64,000 bases of DNA from positions 248,001-312,000 of the forward strand of contig NZ_QFRK01000002.1 of NCBI RefSeq assembly GCF_003143855.1, in the 5' to 3' direction. Origin of the DNA: Streptomyces sp. NWU339 (GTDB lineage Bacteria > Actinomycetota > Actinomycetes > Streptomycetales > Streptomycetaceae). This document shows positions 43,736 through 52,517 of this stretch, one piece after another. The position numbers and the translations under genes were made by a program. Every line of letters begins with the position of its first letter. The stretch's first letter is position 1. The notes under the pieces were generated by a model that did not search any database, was not told the origin of the DNA, and was given only the letters and a program-made list of their open reading frames with translations.

Positions 43736-45553
43736 ATGGACGTTATGGGGGATAGGGCAACTCTGTACGAGACGGGGCGTTTTGAGCAGTCCTCCTCACG
43801 GGAGGAACCTCGCGACGAGACGGGGGAAGCCGCCGACGAGGCGGCCGAGGAGCTGCGCCGGCGGCTCGCTGCCGAAGCCGGCGACGTGGAGGCGATGAGC
43901 GTCCTCGGCGCCATGCTGCTGCGCCGCGGCGACCTCGCCGGAGCCGAACCCCAGCTGCGTGCCGCCACCGCCGCGGGCGACCGAGCCGCCGCCAACAACC
44001 TGGGCGTCCTCCTGTTCCAGCGGGGCTACGCGGAGGAGGCCGCGGGATGGTGGCGGATCGCCGCCGTCGCCGGTTCCGCCCCGGCGGCCCACGCGCTCGG
44101 CCGGCACCACCGCGAGCGCGGCGACGAGCCCGCCGCCGAGTACTGGCTGCGCCAGGCCGCCGAGCAGCACCATGTGCTGGGTGCCTACGCACTCGCCGAC
44201 CTGCTGGAACACCGCGGGGACACGGCCGGGGCCGAGCGCTGGATGCGAGCCGCCGCCGAGCGGGGGCACCGGGAGGCCGCCTACCGGCTGGCCAGGGCGC
44301 TGGACCGGAAGGCCGCGGAGGAGACCGACGGCAGGGGAAACCCGTTAGTGGAGGAGGCCGAGCAGTGGTACCGGCAGGCCGCCGCGCGGGGACACCGGCG
44401 GGCCGCACTGCACCTCGGCGTGATCCTGGAGAAGCGCGGCGAGCTCAAGGAGGCCGGCCGTTGGTATCTGACGTCCGCCAAGGACGGGGAGGCGCGGGCC
44501 GCCTGCGCGCTCGGCTTCCTGCTGCGCGACGCCGGAGACGCCGACAACGCCGCCGTCTGGTGGCTGCGTGCGGCCCAGGACGGCGACGGCAACGCCGCCA
44601 ACGCGCTGGGCGCCCTGCACGCCGAGCGCGGCGAGACCCAGACCGCCGAACGCTGGTACCGGGCCGCGATGGACGCGGGCGACGTCAACGGCGCGTACAA
44701 CCTCGCCCTGCTCTGCGCCGAGCAGGGCCGGACCGGACCGGCCGAGCAGTGGTACCGCAGGGCCGCCTACGCAGGTCACCGGGAGGCGGCCAACGCGCTG
44801 GCGATCCTGCTGCTGACGGCCGGGGACGAGACGGGCGCGGAGCCCTGGTTCTCCAAGGCCGCGGAAGCGGGGAGCGTGGACGCCGCCTTCAACCTCGGCA
44901 TCCTGCACGCGGGCCGGGAGGAGAACGCGGCCGCGCTGAGCTGGTACGAGAGGGCGGCGGCCGCCGGGCACACGGAAGCCGCCCTCCAGGTCGGCATGGC
45001 CCGGTTGCGTGACGGCGACGAGGGCGAGGCGGAGCGGTTCCTGCGGTGCGCGGCGGGCGGCGGCAGCGCCGAGGCTGCCTACCGCCTGGCCACCGTCCTG
45101 GACGCGCGTCGCCCGCCGGAGCCCGCGCATGAACTGGGCGAACCGGTGAACCGGCGCAGCGAGTGCGAGGAGTGGTACGAGCGCGCCGCCTCCCAGGGCC
45201 ACCGGCGCGCGCAGGTGCGCGTCGGCATGCTCGCCGCTGCCCGCGGTGACGTGGTCGAGGCGGCCCGCTGGTACCGGGAGGCGGCCGAGGCCGGTTCCCG
45301 CAACGGCGCCTTCAACCTGGGCCTGCTGCTGGCCCGGGAGGGCAGCGAACCCGAGGCGGCCGTGTGGTGGACCCGCGCGGCCGACGCCGGACACGGCCGC
45401 GCGGCTCTGCGGCTCGCCCTGGTCTACGCGCGCCGGGGCGAGCTCGCCGAGGGCCAGGGCTGGGCCGACCGTGCGGCGGCGCTGGGCCCGGCGGCGGTCA
45501 CGGAACGAGCGATCCGCCTGCGCGACGCGCTCCGTGAGGAACTGTCCGCGTGA
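43736..45553 (+). CDS. Sel1/TPR-repeat protein
   Basis: 605 residues from ATG 43736; ATG 43745 is the alternative. After a 35-residue acidic start, the protein is built of about fourteen 35-residue repeats whose core looks like A-W-Y-R-A-A-x-x-G-x-x-x-A-A-x-x-L-G. This is a Sel1-like/TPR solenoid for protein-protein contacts. There is no signal peptide or membrane segment, so it is probably cytosolic. The binding partner is unknown. It lies between two initiator tRNA genes and has its own terminator-isolated position after the first. I recall TPR genes at the same place in other Streptomyces. Confidence 0.9.
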   Translation: MDVMGDRATLYETGRFEQSSSREEPRDETGEAADEAAEELRRRLAAEAGDVEAMSVLGAMLLRRGDLAGAEPQLRAATAAGDRAAANNLGVLLFQRGYAEEAAGWWRIAAVAGSAPAAHALGRHHRERGDEPAAEYWLRQAAEQHHVLGAYALADLLEHRGDTAGAERWMRAAAERGHREAAYRLARALDRKAAEETDGRGNPLVEEAEQWYRQAAARGHRRAALHLGVILEKRGELKEAGRWYLTSAKDGEARAACALGFLLRDAGDADNAAVWWLRAAQDGDGNAANALGALHAERGETQTAERWYRAAMDAGDVNGAYNLALLCAEQGRTGPAEQWYRRAAYAGHREAANALAILLLTAGDETGAEPWFSKAAEAGSVDAAFNLGILHAGREENAAALSWYERAAAAGHTEAALQVGMARLRDGDEGEAERFLRCAAGGGSAEAAYRLATVLDARRPPEPAHELGEPVNRRSECEEWYERAASQGHRRAQVRVGMLAAARGDVVEAARWYREAAEAGSRNGAFNLGLLLAREGSEPEAAVWWTRAADAGHGRAALRLALVYARRGELAEGQGWADRAAALGPAAVTERAIRLRDALREELSA

Positions 45554-45593
45554 CGGCGCACCTCAAGGGCTCACGGCTTCCACGGAAAGGGAT

Positions 45594-45623
45594 TTGCTTC
45601 CGTCCACACCCTTGACGTAACGT
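45594..45623 (+). promoter_or_regulatory. candidate promoter of initiator tRNA copy 2
   Basis: TTGCTT (45594-45599), an 18-base spacer, and TAACGT (45618-45623) place a start a few bases before the tRNA at 45636. Confidence 0.5.
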
Positions 45624-45635
45624 TGCATTCATCGA

Positions 45636-45709
45636 CGCGGGGTGGAGCAGCTCGGTAGCTCGCTGGGCTCATAACCCAGAGGTCGCAGGTTCAAATCCTG
45701 TCCCCGCTA
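45636..45709 (+). tRNA. initiator tRNA-fMet (CAT), copy 2
   Basis: Identical over all 74 bases to the copy at 43437-43510, with the same open 1-72 position and three G-C pairs in the anticodon stem. Only a few flanking bases (CTGAAG) are shared. Confidence 0.96.
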
Positions 45710-45715
45710 CTGAAG

Positions 45716-45753
45716 GCCGAGGGCCGGAATCCGAAAGGGTTCCGGCCCTCGGC
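45716..45753 (+). terminator. terminator after initiator tRNA copy 2
   Basis: A 17-bp stem (45716-45732 with 45737-45753, one T-G pair) closed by a GAAA tetraloop, 6 bases after the tRNA. Confidence 0.8.
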
Positions 45754-45790
45754 GTATGTCCCTGCTCAGGCTCCCAGAGGCACGCGAAAG

Positions 45791-45851
45791 CCCCTCAGAG
45801 GCACGAAAAAGCCCCGGCGTACTGCCGGGGCTTTTTCGTGCCTCTGAGGGG
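45791..45851. terminator. 28-bp perfect hairpin, bidirectional terminator for the fur-type gene
   Basis: A perfect 28-bp stem (45791-45818 with 45824-45851), loop GTACT. Each arm holds five A or five T after a GC block, so on the minus strand it also ends in a T-run, fitting the end of the fur-type transcript. A truncated copy of the left arm lies just upstream at 45778-45795. Confidence 0.8.
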
Positions 45852-45869
45852 CGGCGCAGGCCGGGTGCC

Positions 45870-46286
45870 TCATGCTGCGGCGCAGTTCGGGCAGACGCCC
45901 CGATACGTCATCTCGACGCTCGAGACAGTGAAGCCGAAGCGCTCGGTGTCGGGGAGGTCGGCCAGCGGGTTGCCCGTCGGGTGCACGTCCCGGATCGCGC
46001 CGCACTGCGCGCACACCAGGTGGTGGTGCGGTCGGTGGGCGTTCGGGTCGTAACGCTTGGCTCGTTTGTCCGTGGCGACTTCCACCACCTCACCGAGGGT
46101 GACCAGTTCGCCCAAGGTGTTGTAGACGGTCGCTCGGGAGATCTCCGGCAGCCGGGTGACGGCCCTGGCGTGCACCTCGTCGGCTGTCAGATGGACGTGA
46201 TCGCCGTCGAGGACCTCGGCCACCACACGACGCTGTGCGGTCATCCGCCATCCACGTCCGCGCAGTCGTTCCAGAAGGTCACTCAT
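45870..46286 (-). CDS. Fur-family transcriptional regulator
   Basis: 138 residues from ATG 46286 (GTG 46292 is also in frame). The winged helix includes RMTAQRRVVAEVL and ISRATVYNTLGELV, the family's recognition helix. The metal region has HRPHHHLVCAQCGAIRDV and the C-terminal CPNC, so a structural Cys4 zinc site is intact. Whether it senses iron, peroxide, nickel or zinc cannot be decided; the family in Streptomyces includes FurA/CatR, Nur and Zur, and this is a fourth type. A strong minus promoter (TTGGCT-N17-TATAAT, 46394-46366) overlaps a 7-1-7 Fur-type palindrome, pointing to autoregulation. Confidence 0.9.
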   Translation of the reverse strand: MSDLLERLRGRGWRMTAQRRVVAEVLDGDHVHLTADEVHARAVTRLPEISRATVYNTLGELVTLGEVVEVATDKRAKRYDPNAHRPHHHLVCAQCGAIRDVHPTGNPLADLPDTERFGFTVSSVEMTYRGVCPNCAAA

Positions 46287-46347
46287 GGGCACCAGCCTAA
46301 CAGCTAGAGGGACCAGGTCCCGAACGGGTGTGACTTTGGAGCGTTGC

Positions 46348-46394
46348 TTGACTTAGACATTGTCCATTATAGGATCAGTGCTGGCTTTAGCCAA
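46348..46394. promoter_or_regulatory. overlapping divergent promoters with a Fur-type 7-1-7 box
   Basis: Plus strand: TTGACT (46348-46353), 16 bases, TAGGAT (46370-46375). Minus strand: TTGGCT (46394-46389), 17 bases, TATAAT (46371-46366). Both are close to the housekeeping consensus. An imperfect 7-1-7 inverted repeat TTAGACATTGTCCAT (46353-46367) covers the spacer of the first and touches the -10 of the second, so one regulator could control both. Confidence 0.65.
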
Positions 46395-46513
46395 GGGTAA
46401 ATACTTCGGCAAGCGGCTGGAAGCCGCGGTCCAGGCCCTGTGCGGCTGTATTCCAGCGCTGGACCGCTTGCCGTTGCGACGGGCCGGGCCCCCTTCCGGG
46501 GCCCGGCCCGTCG
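46382..46513 (+). ncRNA. putative structured small RNA
   Basis: A strong plus-strand promoter ends at 46375 and a perfect 16-bp hairpin terminator lies at 46477-46513, so a transcript of about 130 bases is predicted. Inside it 46408-46414 pairs with 46466-46472, and 46428-46434 pairs with 46459-46465, which directly adjoins it; small hairpins at 46415-46425 and 46445-46457 complete a three-way-like fold, and the first bases form another hairpin (46382-46393). No convincing ORF is present. I do not recognise it as a known RNA. Confidence 0.45.
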
Positions 46514-46514
46514 G

Positions 46515-46919
46515 TTATGCCGACGTGCGCTGGGCGGCCTGCTGTCGTACGGGGGCCCAGCAGCGGATGAGGTCGCGCACCGAGACGATGCCGACGGGCT
46601 CGCCCCGCTCCAGGACGATCAGATGGCGGAAGCCTCCGCGCGTCATGGCGTGAGCGGCGTCCTCGAGGGTCCAGGACGGGGTGGCGAAGACGACGTCGGT
46701 CGTGGTGTGGGAGTGGGCGTGCTCGGAGTCCGGGTCCTGTCCCAGCCCCAGGGAGTCGAGGATGTCGCGTTCGGTGAGAATGCCGATGCCGGTGCCGTCG
46801 GGGTCGAGGACCACGGCCGCGCCGACGCGGCGGGTGGACATCAGGGCGGCGGCCTGGCGGAGCGTGTGGGCGGGGCCGATGGTGAGGACCACCGTGCTCA
46901 TGGCGTCGCGGACGAGCAT
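46515..46919 (-). CDS. CBS-domain pair protein
   Basis: 134 residues from ATG 46919; GGAGG lies 12 bases upstream. Two CBS motifs fill the protein: RDAMSTVVLTIGPAHTLRQA...GIGILTERDILD and the second ending GIVSVRDLIRC. A His-rich linker (SEHAHSHTTTD) sits between them and may bind metal. Stand-alone CBS pairs sense adenine nucleotides and modulate partners; the partner is unknown. Its stop codon is 2 bases from the small-RNA terminator, which probably ends both transcripts. Confidence 0.88.
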   Translation of the reverse strand: MLVRDAMSTVVLTIGPAHTLRQAAALMSTRRVGAAVVLDPDGTGIGILTERDILDSLGLGQDPDSEHAHSHTTTDVVFATPSWTLEDAAHAMTRGGFRHLIVLERGEPVGIVSVRDLIRCWAPVRQQAAQRTSA

Positions 46920-47085
46920 GGGATGGAGCCACCTCCTACCGGAAACCGTGCCGACGGACCTCGGGCCGGCCCGCTGGTTCATGGTTTCACAAATTCACAA
47001 GTGGGGGGACTCTCACAGTCGCAGGCAAAGCGGGCGCCAACAAGGGGGCGTGTGCGGCGAATGAGGGCGCACCCTCGGGCGCACG

Positions 47086-47886
47086 TCAGTAGCGCTGGTT
47101 GAGATAGCCCAGCAGCTCGTCGTGCAGCAGCCCGTTCGAGGCGGCGGCGTTGCCGCTGTGCGGTCCGGGGCGGCCGTCGAGCCCGGTGAAGCTGCCGCCG
47201 GCCTCGGTGACCACGATCGCGGTGGCCGCCATGTCCCAGAGGGACAGCTCCGGTTCCGCGCACATGTCCACCGACCCCTCGGCGACCATCATGTACGGCC
47301 AGAAGTCGCCGTACGCGCGCGTGCGCCACACCTCGCGGGTGAGGTCGAGGAAGCCGTCCAGGCGCCCCTGCTCCTCCCAGCCGCTGAGCGAGGAGTACGC
47401 GAAGGAGGCGTCGGAGAGCTTGGAGACCCCGGACACCTGGAGCCGGGAGGCCTGGGACAGGCTGCGGCCGGTGAAGGCGCCGTGGCCCTGCGCGGCCCAC
47501 CAGCGGCGGCCCAGAGCGGGAGCCGAGACGAGCCCGACGACGGGCTGGAAGCCCCCCTCCCCGGCCTCCATCAGTGCGATCAGCGTGGCCCAGACCGGGA
47601 CGCCGCGTACGTAGTTCTTGGTGCCGTCGATCGGATCGATCACCCAGCGTCGCGGCCCCGTGCCCTCCACCCCGTACTCCTCGCCGAGGACCGCGTCCCT
47701 CGGGCGGGCACGCTTCAGGTGGCCGCGGATGACGTCCTCCGCGCCCTTGTCCGCCTCGGTCACCGGCGTCATGTCCGGTTTGGTCTCCACCTTGAGGTCG
47801 AGGGCCTTGAACCGGTCCATCGTCGCGGCGTCGGCGGCGTCCGCGAGGACGTGGGCGAGACGCAGGTCGTCAAGGTAGTCGGGCAT
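47086..47886 (-). CDS. hisN: HisN, histidinol-phosphate phosphatase (inositol monophosphatase family)
   Basis: 266 residues. Metal-binding motifs of the IMPase fold are present: the Glu pair in [18 protein letters not shown] (metal Asp residues and the phosphate-binding turn), and SLWDMAA near the end. I recall the orthologue SCO5208 being shown to be the histidinol-phosphate phosphatase of S. coelicolor, and histidine genes elsewhere in Streptomyces lack one. The start has no SD; TACGGT (minus strand, 47899-47894) ends 7 bases before the ATG, suggesting a leaderless transcript. It is divergent from a TetR gene. Confidence 0.9.
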   Translation of the reverse strand: MPDYLDDLRLAHVLADAADAATMDRFKALDLKVETKPDMTPVTEADKGAEDVIRGHLKRARPRDAVLGEEYGVEGTGPRRWVIDPIDGTKNYVRGVPVWATLIALMEAGEGGFQPVVGLVSAPALGRRWWAAQGHGAFTGRSLSQASRLQVSGVSKLSDASFAYSSLSGWEEQGRLDGFLDLTREVWRTRAYGDFWPYMMVAEGSVDMCAEPELSLWDMAATAIVVTEAGGSFTGLDGRPGPHSGNAAASNGLLHDELLGYLNQRY

Positions 47887-48123
47887 GCAACGAACCGTAT
47901 CTGCCGAGGTGGGGCCGGGGCCACCTCGGGTTCGCGGGGCTGCGCCCCCTGTGCGCCGCCGTGTACGGATCGTGCGCGGGGAGTGCGCGGGTCGCGTACC
48001 GGCCAGTGGCCGGGACACCTCCGCGGCACCGGAACTCCGCACCCCACGCGAACCCTTGACAGTGCCCGGCGGCGCGTCAAATCTGAAGCGCAGAGCCGCT
48101 CGCCCGCCCCGAGGGAGGCGATG

Positions 48124-48735
48124 ATGCCTGCAGCGCGGGAATCTCTGCTGGACGCCGCTTACACGGCACTCGCGCGTCGTCCGTGGTCCGCGGTGCGGAT
48201 GGTGGACGTGGCCGCTGCCGCCGGGGTGTCCCGGCAGACCCTCTACAACGAGTTCGGCAGCAAGGACGGACTCGCCAGGGCCCTGGTCCGCAGGGAGGCC
48301 GACGGCTACCTCGCCGGCGTCGACCGCGCCCTCACCGTCCATCACGACCCCCGCGACCGGCTCACCGCGGTCGCCGAGTGGACCGCCGCCACGGCCGCCG
48401 GGAACGCCCTGGTCCGCGCCATGCTCACCGGCTGCTGGAGCGAGCGCCTGCCCTCCCCGGCCCTGGCGCCGGTCCGGTCCGGCTCCGCCGTGCCCGCCCA
48501 GCGCCGCGCCGACGGCCCCCTGCCCTCGCCCGTCGACCTCGTGGCCCTCGTCCGGGACCGCGCCGTGGCCGTCCTGGCCGGCCCCGGGGTGCCCAGGACC
48601 GACACCGCCGAGCTGGCCCGCTCCTGTGAGCTGGTGGTACGCCTCGCTCTGTCCTGTGTCGCCGCACCGCCGCCGACCGAGGGCGGCATCGCCGACCTGG
48701 TCCGCAGTGCCCTGAACCGTCAGCCGGTTCCGTAG
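48124..48735 (+). CDS. TetR-family transcriptional regulator
   Basis: 203 residues; of two adjacent ATGs, 48124 has GGGAGG at the better distance. The N-terminal HTH reads [20 protein letters not shown] then [21 protein letters not shown], the standard TetR DNA-binding helices. The ligand-binding half has no recognisable specificity. The likely operator is the 237-base region before it, shared with divergent hisN, but I cannot point to a palindrome with confidence. The next gene, convergent, is a small multidrug transporter, a common TetR target type. Confidence 0.9.
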   Translation: MPAARESLLDAAYTALARRPWSAVRMVDVAAAAGVSRQTLYNEFGSKDGLARALVRREADGYLAGVDRALTVHHDPRDRLTAVAEWTAATAAGNALVRAMLTGCWSERLPSPALAPVRSGSAVPAQRRADGPLPSPVDLVALVRDRAVAVLAGPGVPRTDTAELARSCELVVRLALSCVAAPPPTEGGIADLVRSALNRQPVP

Positions 48736-48777
48736 CGTCGCATGCGACGCATGCTCATGACGGTCGGCGTTCTGCGC

Positions 48778-49101
48778 TCACCGCGCCGATCCCGACAGCT
48801 GCAGCCCGATCACTCCGATGATCACGAGGGAGATCGACACGATCTTCAGCGTCGACACCAGGTCACCCAGGAACACCATTCCGTAGATCGCCGTCCCCGC
48901 CGCCCCGATTCCCGTCCACACGGCGTACGCAGGCCCGACGTCGAGTTTCTTCAGGGACAGGGTCAGCAGGCCGAAGCTGCCCAGCGCGAACGCGCAGAAG
49001 GCGACCGTCGGCCACAGCCGTGTGAAGCCGTGGGACAGCTTCAGACACACGGCGAACCCGGTCTCCAGCAACCCGGCCACCACGACCATGAGCCACGCCA
49101 T
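48778..49101 (-). CDS. sugE: SMR-family efflux protein (SugE/EmrE-like)
   Basis: 107 residues with four membrane helices, the exact SMR size. The essential Glu of the first helix is in GLLETGFAV, and the second and third helices carry KKLDVGPAYAVWTGIGAAGT, the family signature. SugE-type members export guanidinium or quaternary ammonium compounds. GGGAGG lies 7 bases before the ATG. Only one SMR gene is here, so it would act as a homodimer. It is convergent with the TetR gene. Confidence 0.9.
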   Translation of the reverse strand: MAWLMVVVAGLLETGFAVCLKLSHGFTRLWPTVAFCAFALGSFGLLTLSLKKLDVGPAYAVWTGIGAAGTAIYGMVFLGDLVSTLKIVSISLVIIGVIGLQLSGSAR

Positions 49102-49273
49102 GTGTCGTCCTCCCGTTGTCCCCGCCGCCAGTGACCGGTTCGCCGGATTCGACGGCTTCGGATCCGGCTCGGTGCGATTATGCACTTACCGTCCGCACGC
49201 CATGACAAACACGCGAGGGCCGACGACTCCGCTCGTGGCTCGAGGGGATCCGGTTGCTTCCGGCCGCTCCGGC

Positions 49274-50284
49274 TCAGTCGCCTTCCGTGCGCTCCCGCGT
49301 CGCCAGCAGCCTCCGCAGCGAGTACAGGCGCGCCGGGTCCGCGTGCCCCTCGGCGACCCAGGCGTCCAGCGCGCAGTCCGGTTCGTCGTGACTGCACGCG
49401 CGTGGGCAGCCCTCCGTACCCGGCTCCAGATCGGGGAAGGCGTGGATGACCCGGGACGGATCGACATGGGCGAGGCCGAACGACCGCACCCCGGGGGTGT
49501 CGACCACCCACCCTCCCGCGCCCGACAGGGGCAGTGCCAGGGCGGACGTCGTCGTATGGCGCCCACGCCCCGTCACCGCGTTGACATGCCCGGTCGAACG
49601 CCGCCGCTCCTCCGGCACCAGCGCGTTCACCAGCGTCGTCTTACCGACCCCGGAGTGCCCCACGAACGCCGTGATCCGGCCCTCCAACTGCTCCCGCACC
49701 CGGTCGGCCGCCGCGCCGCTCTCCAGTTCCGCCCGGCTGGTGACGACGTACGGGATGTCGAGGTCGCCGTACAGCTCCAGCAGCTTGTCGGGCGGTGCGA
49801 GGTCCGACTTGGTCAGCACCAGCAGCGGGGTCAGCCCACCGTCGTACGCCGCGACCAGGCAACGGTCGATCAGGCGCGGGCGGGGCTCGGGGTCGGCGAG
49901 GGCGGTGACGACGGCCAGCTGGTCGGCGTTGGCGACGACGACCCGCTCGTAGGGGTCGTCGTCGTCCGCGGTACGGCGCAGTACCGACGTCCGCTCGGCG
50001 ATGCGGACGATCCGCGCGAGTGTGTCCTTCCTGCCCGAGAGGTCGCCGACGATCGCCACCCGGTCACCGACCACCGCCGCCTTGCGGCCCAGCTCCCGGG
50101 CCTTCATGGCGAGCACGATCCGGTCCTCGACGAGGCAGGTCAGCCGACCCCGGTCGACGGTGAGGACCAGGCCCTCCGCGGCGTCCTCGTGCTTGGGCCG
50201 GATGTGGGTGCGCGGCCGGTTGCCCTTGCGGTTCGGGCGGGAGCGGATGTCGTCCTCGTCGGTGTGTTTGCCGTAGCGGCGCAT
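49274..50284 (-). CDS. rsgA: RsgA, ribosome small-subunit-dependent GTPase
   Basis: 336 residues. N-terminal basic extension (RPNRKGNRPRTHIRPKHEDA), OB domain, then a circularly permuted GTPase with G4 (TKSD) before G1 (GHSGVGKTTLVN) and G3 (DTPGVRSFGL). The C-terminal zinc site is in CPRACSHDEPDC. RsgA checks 30S maturation and releases assembly factors. It starts 11 bases after the aroA stop, so the two are one transcript; the aroA-rsgA pair is also found in mycobacteria. Confidence 0.95.
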   Translation of the reverse strand: MRRYGKHTDEDDIRSRPNRKGNRPRTHIRPKHEDAAEGLVLTVDRGRLTCLVEDRIVLAMKARELGRKAAVVGDRVAIVGDLSGRKDTLARIVRIAERTSVLRRTADDDDPYERVVVANADQLAVVTALADPEPRPRLIDRCLVAAYDGGLTPLLVLTKSDLAPPDKLLELYGDLDIPYVVTSRAELESGAAADRVREQLEGRITAFVGHSGVGKTTLVNALVPEERRRSTGHVNAVTGRGRHTTTSALALPLSGAGGWVVDTPGVRSFGLAHVDPSRVIHAFPDLEPGTEGCPRACSHDEPDCALDAWVAEGHADPARLYSLRRLLATRERTEGD

Positions 50285-50295
50285 CGTCTGCGTTC

Positions 50296-51612
50296 CTATA
50301 CCCCGAGCATCCCGGTCCACAGGTCGGGGAAGTCCGGCAGGGTCTTCGCCGTCGTCGCCACGTTCTCGATCCGCACGCCCTCCACCGCGAGGCCGATGAC
50401 CGCGCCGGCGGTCGCCATGCGGTGGTCCTCGTAGGTGTGGAAGACGCCGCCGTGCAGCGGGCGAGGGCGGATGTGCAGACCGTCGGCGGTCTCGGTGACG
50501 TCACCGCCGAGCTCGTTGATCTCCTTGGTGAGCGCGGCCAGGCGGTCCGTCTCGTGCAGCCGGAGGTGAGCCACGCCGCGCAGGGTGGACGGTGAGTCCG
50601 CGAGGGCCGCGACGGCGGCGACACCCGGCGCCAGCTCGCCGACGTCGCCGAGGTCCACGTCGATGCCGTGGACCGACCCGGAACCGGTGAACACGAGTCC
50701 GTACTCGGTCAGCTCGCAGGAACCGCCCATGTCGGTGAAGATCTCCCGCAGCCTGTCACCGCCCTGGGTGGTGCGGGCGGGCCAGTCCGGGATGACGACC
50801 CGGCCGCCGGTCACCAGCGCCGCCGCGAGGAACGGCTGCGCGTTGGACAGGTCCGGCTCGATCGTCAGGTCCCGTCCGAGCAGGGCCCCCGGGGTGACCC
50901 GCCACACGTTGGGCTCACCGCCCGACTCAGGGCTGTCCACCTGGGCGCCCACCGCGCGGAGCATGTCGACGGTCATCCGGATGTGCGGCAGGGAGGGGAG
51001 CGTCGAACCGGTGTGCCGGACCTCGACGCCCTGGTTGAAGCGGGGCGCGGACAGCAGCAGGGCACTGACGAACTGCGACGACGAGGACGCGTCCACCGAC
51101 ACGGTGCCGCCGTCCAGGGCGCTGCTGCCGTGCACGGTCAGCGGCAGCGCGCCGCGGCCGTCGTCGTCGATCCGGGCACCGAGGTGACGCAGCGCGTCGA
51201 TGACGCCGTTCAGCGGGCGCTCGTAGGAACGGGGGTCGCCGTCGAAGCGGACGGGACCGTCGGCGAGGGCAGCGACCGGGGGGAGGAACCGCATCACCGT
51301 GCCGGCGTTCCCGACGTCGACGGTGGCCGGGCCGCGCAGGCCCGTGGGCAGCACCCGCCAGGCCTCACCGGTGCCGTCGGGGCCCACACCCTCCTCGATC
51401 TCGATGCCCATGGCCCGCAGCGCGCCCGCCATCAGCAGCGTGTCGCGGGAGCGGAGCGGACGGCGCAGCCAGCCGGGCTCGGAGGCGAGGGCGGCGAGCA
51501 CGAGGGCACGGTTGGTGACCGATTTCGACCCGGGCACGTGGACCGTCGCGTCGACGGCTCCGCTCGCGTGCGGGGCGGGCCAAAGGGCGGTGTGCGCAGG
51601 GTTAGCGGTCAT
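50296..51612 (-). CDS. aroA: AroA, 3-phosphoshikimate 1-carboxyvinyltransferase (EPSP synthase)
   Basis: 438 residues. Substrate-binding motifs: [12 protein letters not shown] near the N terminus, [13 protein letters not shown] (the phosphoenolpyruvate loop) and [10 protein letters not shown] with the family's late acidic-Arg motif. It catalyses the sixth shikimate-pathway step to EPSP. TAAAGT on the minus strand (51625-51620) ends 7 bases before the ATG and no SD is seen, so the mRNA may be leaderless. The loop is NAGTVMR; the Thr and Arg of the family are intact. Confidence 0.95.
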   Translation of the reverse strand: MTANPAHTALWPAPHASGAVDATVHVPGSKSVTNRALVLAALASEPGWLRRPLRSRDTLLMAGALRAMGIEIEEGVGPDGTGEAWRVLPTGLRGPATVDVGNAGTVMRFLPPVAALADGPVRFDGDPRSYERPLNGVIDALRHLGARIDDDGRGALPLTVHGSSALDGGTVSVDASSSSQFVSALLLSAPRFNQGVEVRHTGSTLPSLPHIRMTVDMLRAVGAQVDSPESGGEPNVWRVTPGALLGRDLTIEPDLSNAQPFLAAALVTGGRVVIPDWPARTTQGGDRLREIFTDMGGSCELTEYGLVFTGSGSVHGIDVDLGDVGELAPGVAAVAALADSPSTLRGVAHLRLHETDRLAALTKEINELGGDVTETADGLHIRPRPLHGGVFHTYEDHRMATAGAVIGLAVEGVRIENVATTAKTLPDFPDLWTGMLGV

Positions 51613-51689
51613 GCGCCCCACTTTAGTGGGGGCCCCGACCGCCGGGCGTGCCCGGGACCTCCGGGTCGGGTTCCCCGGCACCTCCGGCG

Positions 51690-52412
51690 TCACAGCCCCA
51701 GCAGCCACCGTCCCCCGCCGAGCAGCGCACACAGCGACACGGCGTGGAACAGGAACAGCCACAGCCCCGCCGGTACGTGCGTCAGCCGGGACAACTGGTC
51801 CGCGTCCGAATCCCCCGCACCCCCGCGCGCCCGCTTCGCCTGGAGTTCGAAGGCCGGACGCACCCCGCCGAGCAGCAGGAACCACACCACGGCGTACGCG
51901 AACGCCGCCTGGACCTGGGGGCCCGCCACCCAGGACACCAGGACGAAGGTGGCGCCGGTCACCAGTACCGTCAACGCCCCGTACGCATTGCGGATCATCA
52001 CCAGCATCGCCACGAGCAGCAGCGTGGCCAGCCACAGCAGCAGGGTGATGCGCCCGGTGCCCAGCAGTGCCGCGCCGCCGAGTCCCAGCAGCGGGGGAGC
52101 GGTGTAGCCGGCCGCGGCGGTGAGGATCATGCCGATGCCGGTCGGCTTGCCGCGGCTGACGGTCAGGCCGCTGGTGTCCGAGTGGAGGCGTATCCCCGTG
52201 AGCGTGCGGCCGGTGAGCAGTGCCACGAGGCCGTGGCCGCCCTCGTGGGCGATGGTGATGGCGTTGCGGGAGAGCCGCCACAGCCCGTGCGGTGTGACGA
52301 CGACGAGCGCGGCGGCCAGTGTGGCGATCACCACCCACAGATCCGGGTCGGGCTGGGTGCCGGACACCTCGTCCCAGAGCGAGGCGAGCGAGGCGGATGC
52401 GGTGCTGTCCAT
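51690..52412 (-). CDS. M50-family membrane metalloprotease (Peptidase_M50B-like)
   Basis: 240 residues with six or so membrane helices. The zinc motif HExxH is in [17 protein letters not shown] within a membrane helix, and a second polar helix region ([15 protein letters not shown]) fits the rest of the site. Members of this branch are small site-2-protease relatives of unknown substrate. It precedes aroA on the same strand (77-base gap) and is divergent from the SRAP gene across 105 bases. Confidence 0.88.
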   Translation of the reverse strand: MDSTASASLASLWDEVSGTQPDPDLWVVIATLAAALVVVTPHGLWRLSRNAITIAHEGGHGLVALLTGRTLTGIRLHSDTSGLTVSRGKPTGIGMILTAAAGYTAPPLLGLGGAALLGTGRITLLLWLATLLLVAMLVMIRNAYGALTVLVTGATFVLVSWVAGPQVQAAFAYAVVWFLLLGGVRPAFELQAKRARGGAGDSDADQLSRLTHVPAGLWLFLFHAVSLCALLGGGRWLLGL

Positions 52413-52517
52413 GTTCGGTGGGGGCTCCTCGGGGTCGCGGACCGGAGGGGGGCGGCGCGGAGCGCCTCGTTGAGGGGTGGTGGCCGGGAGACGGGTGGGC
52501 CTGGCAGTGTTGCACGT

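Noticed and set aside
46360..46653. Plus-strand ORF starting in the divergent promoter region
   Set aside because: It would start inside the -10 region, runs through the hairpin terminator and into the antisense of the CBS gene, and its composition is not coding-like.
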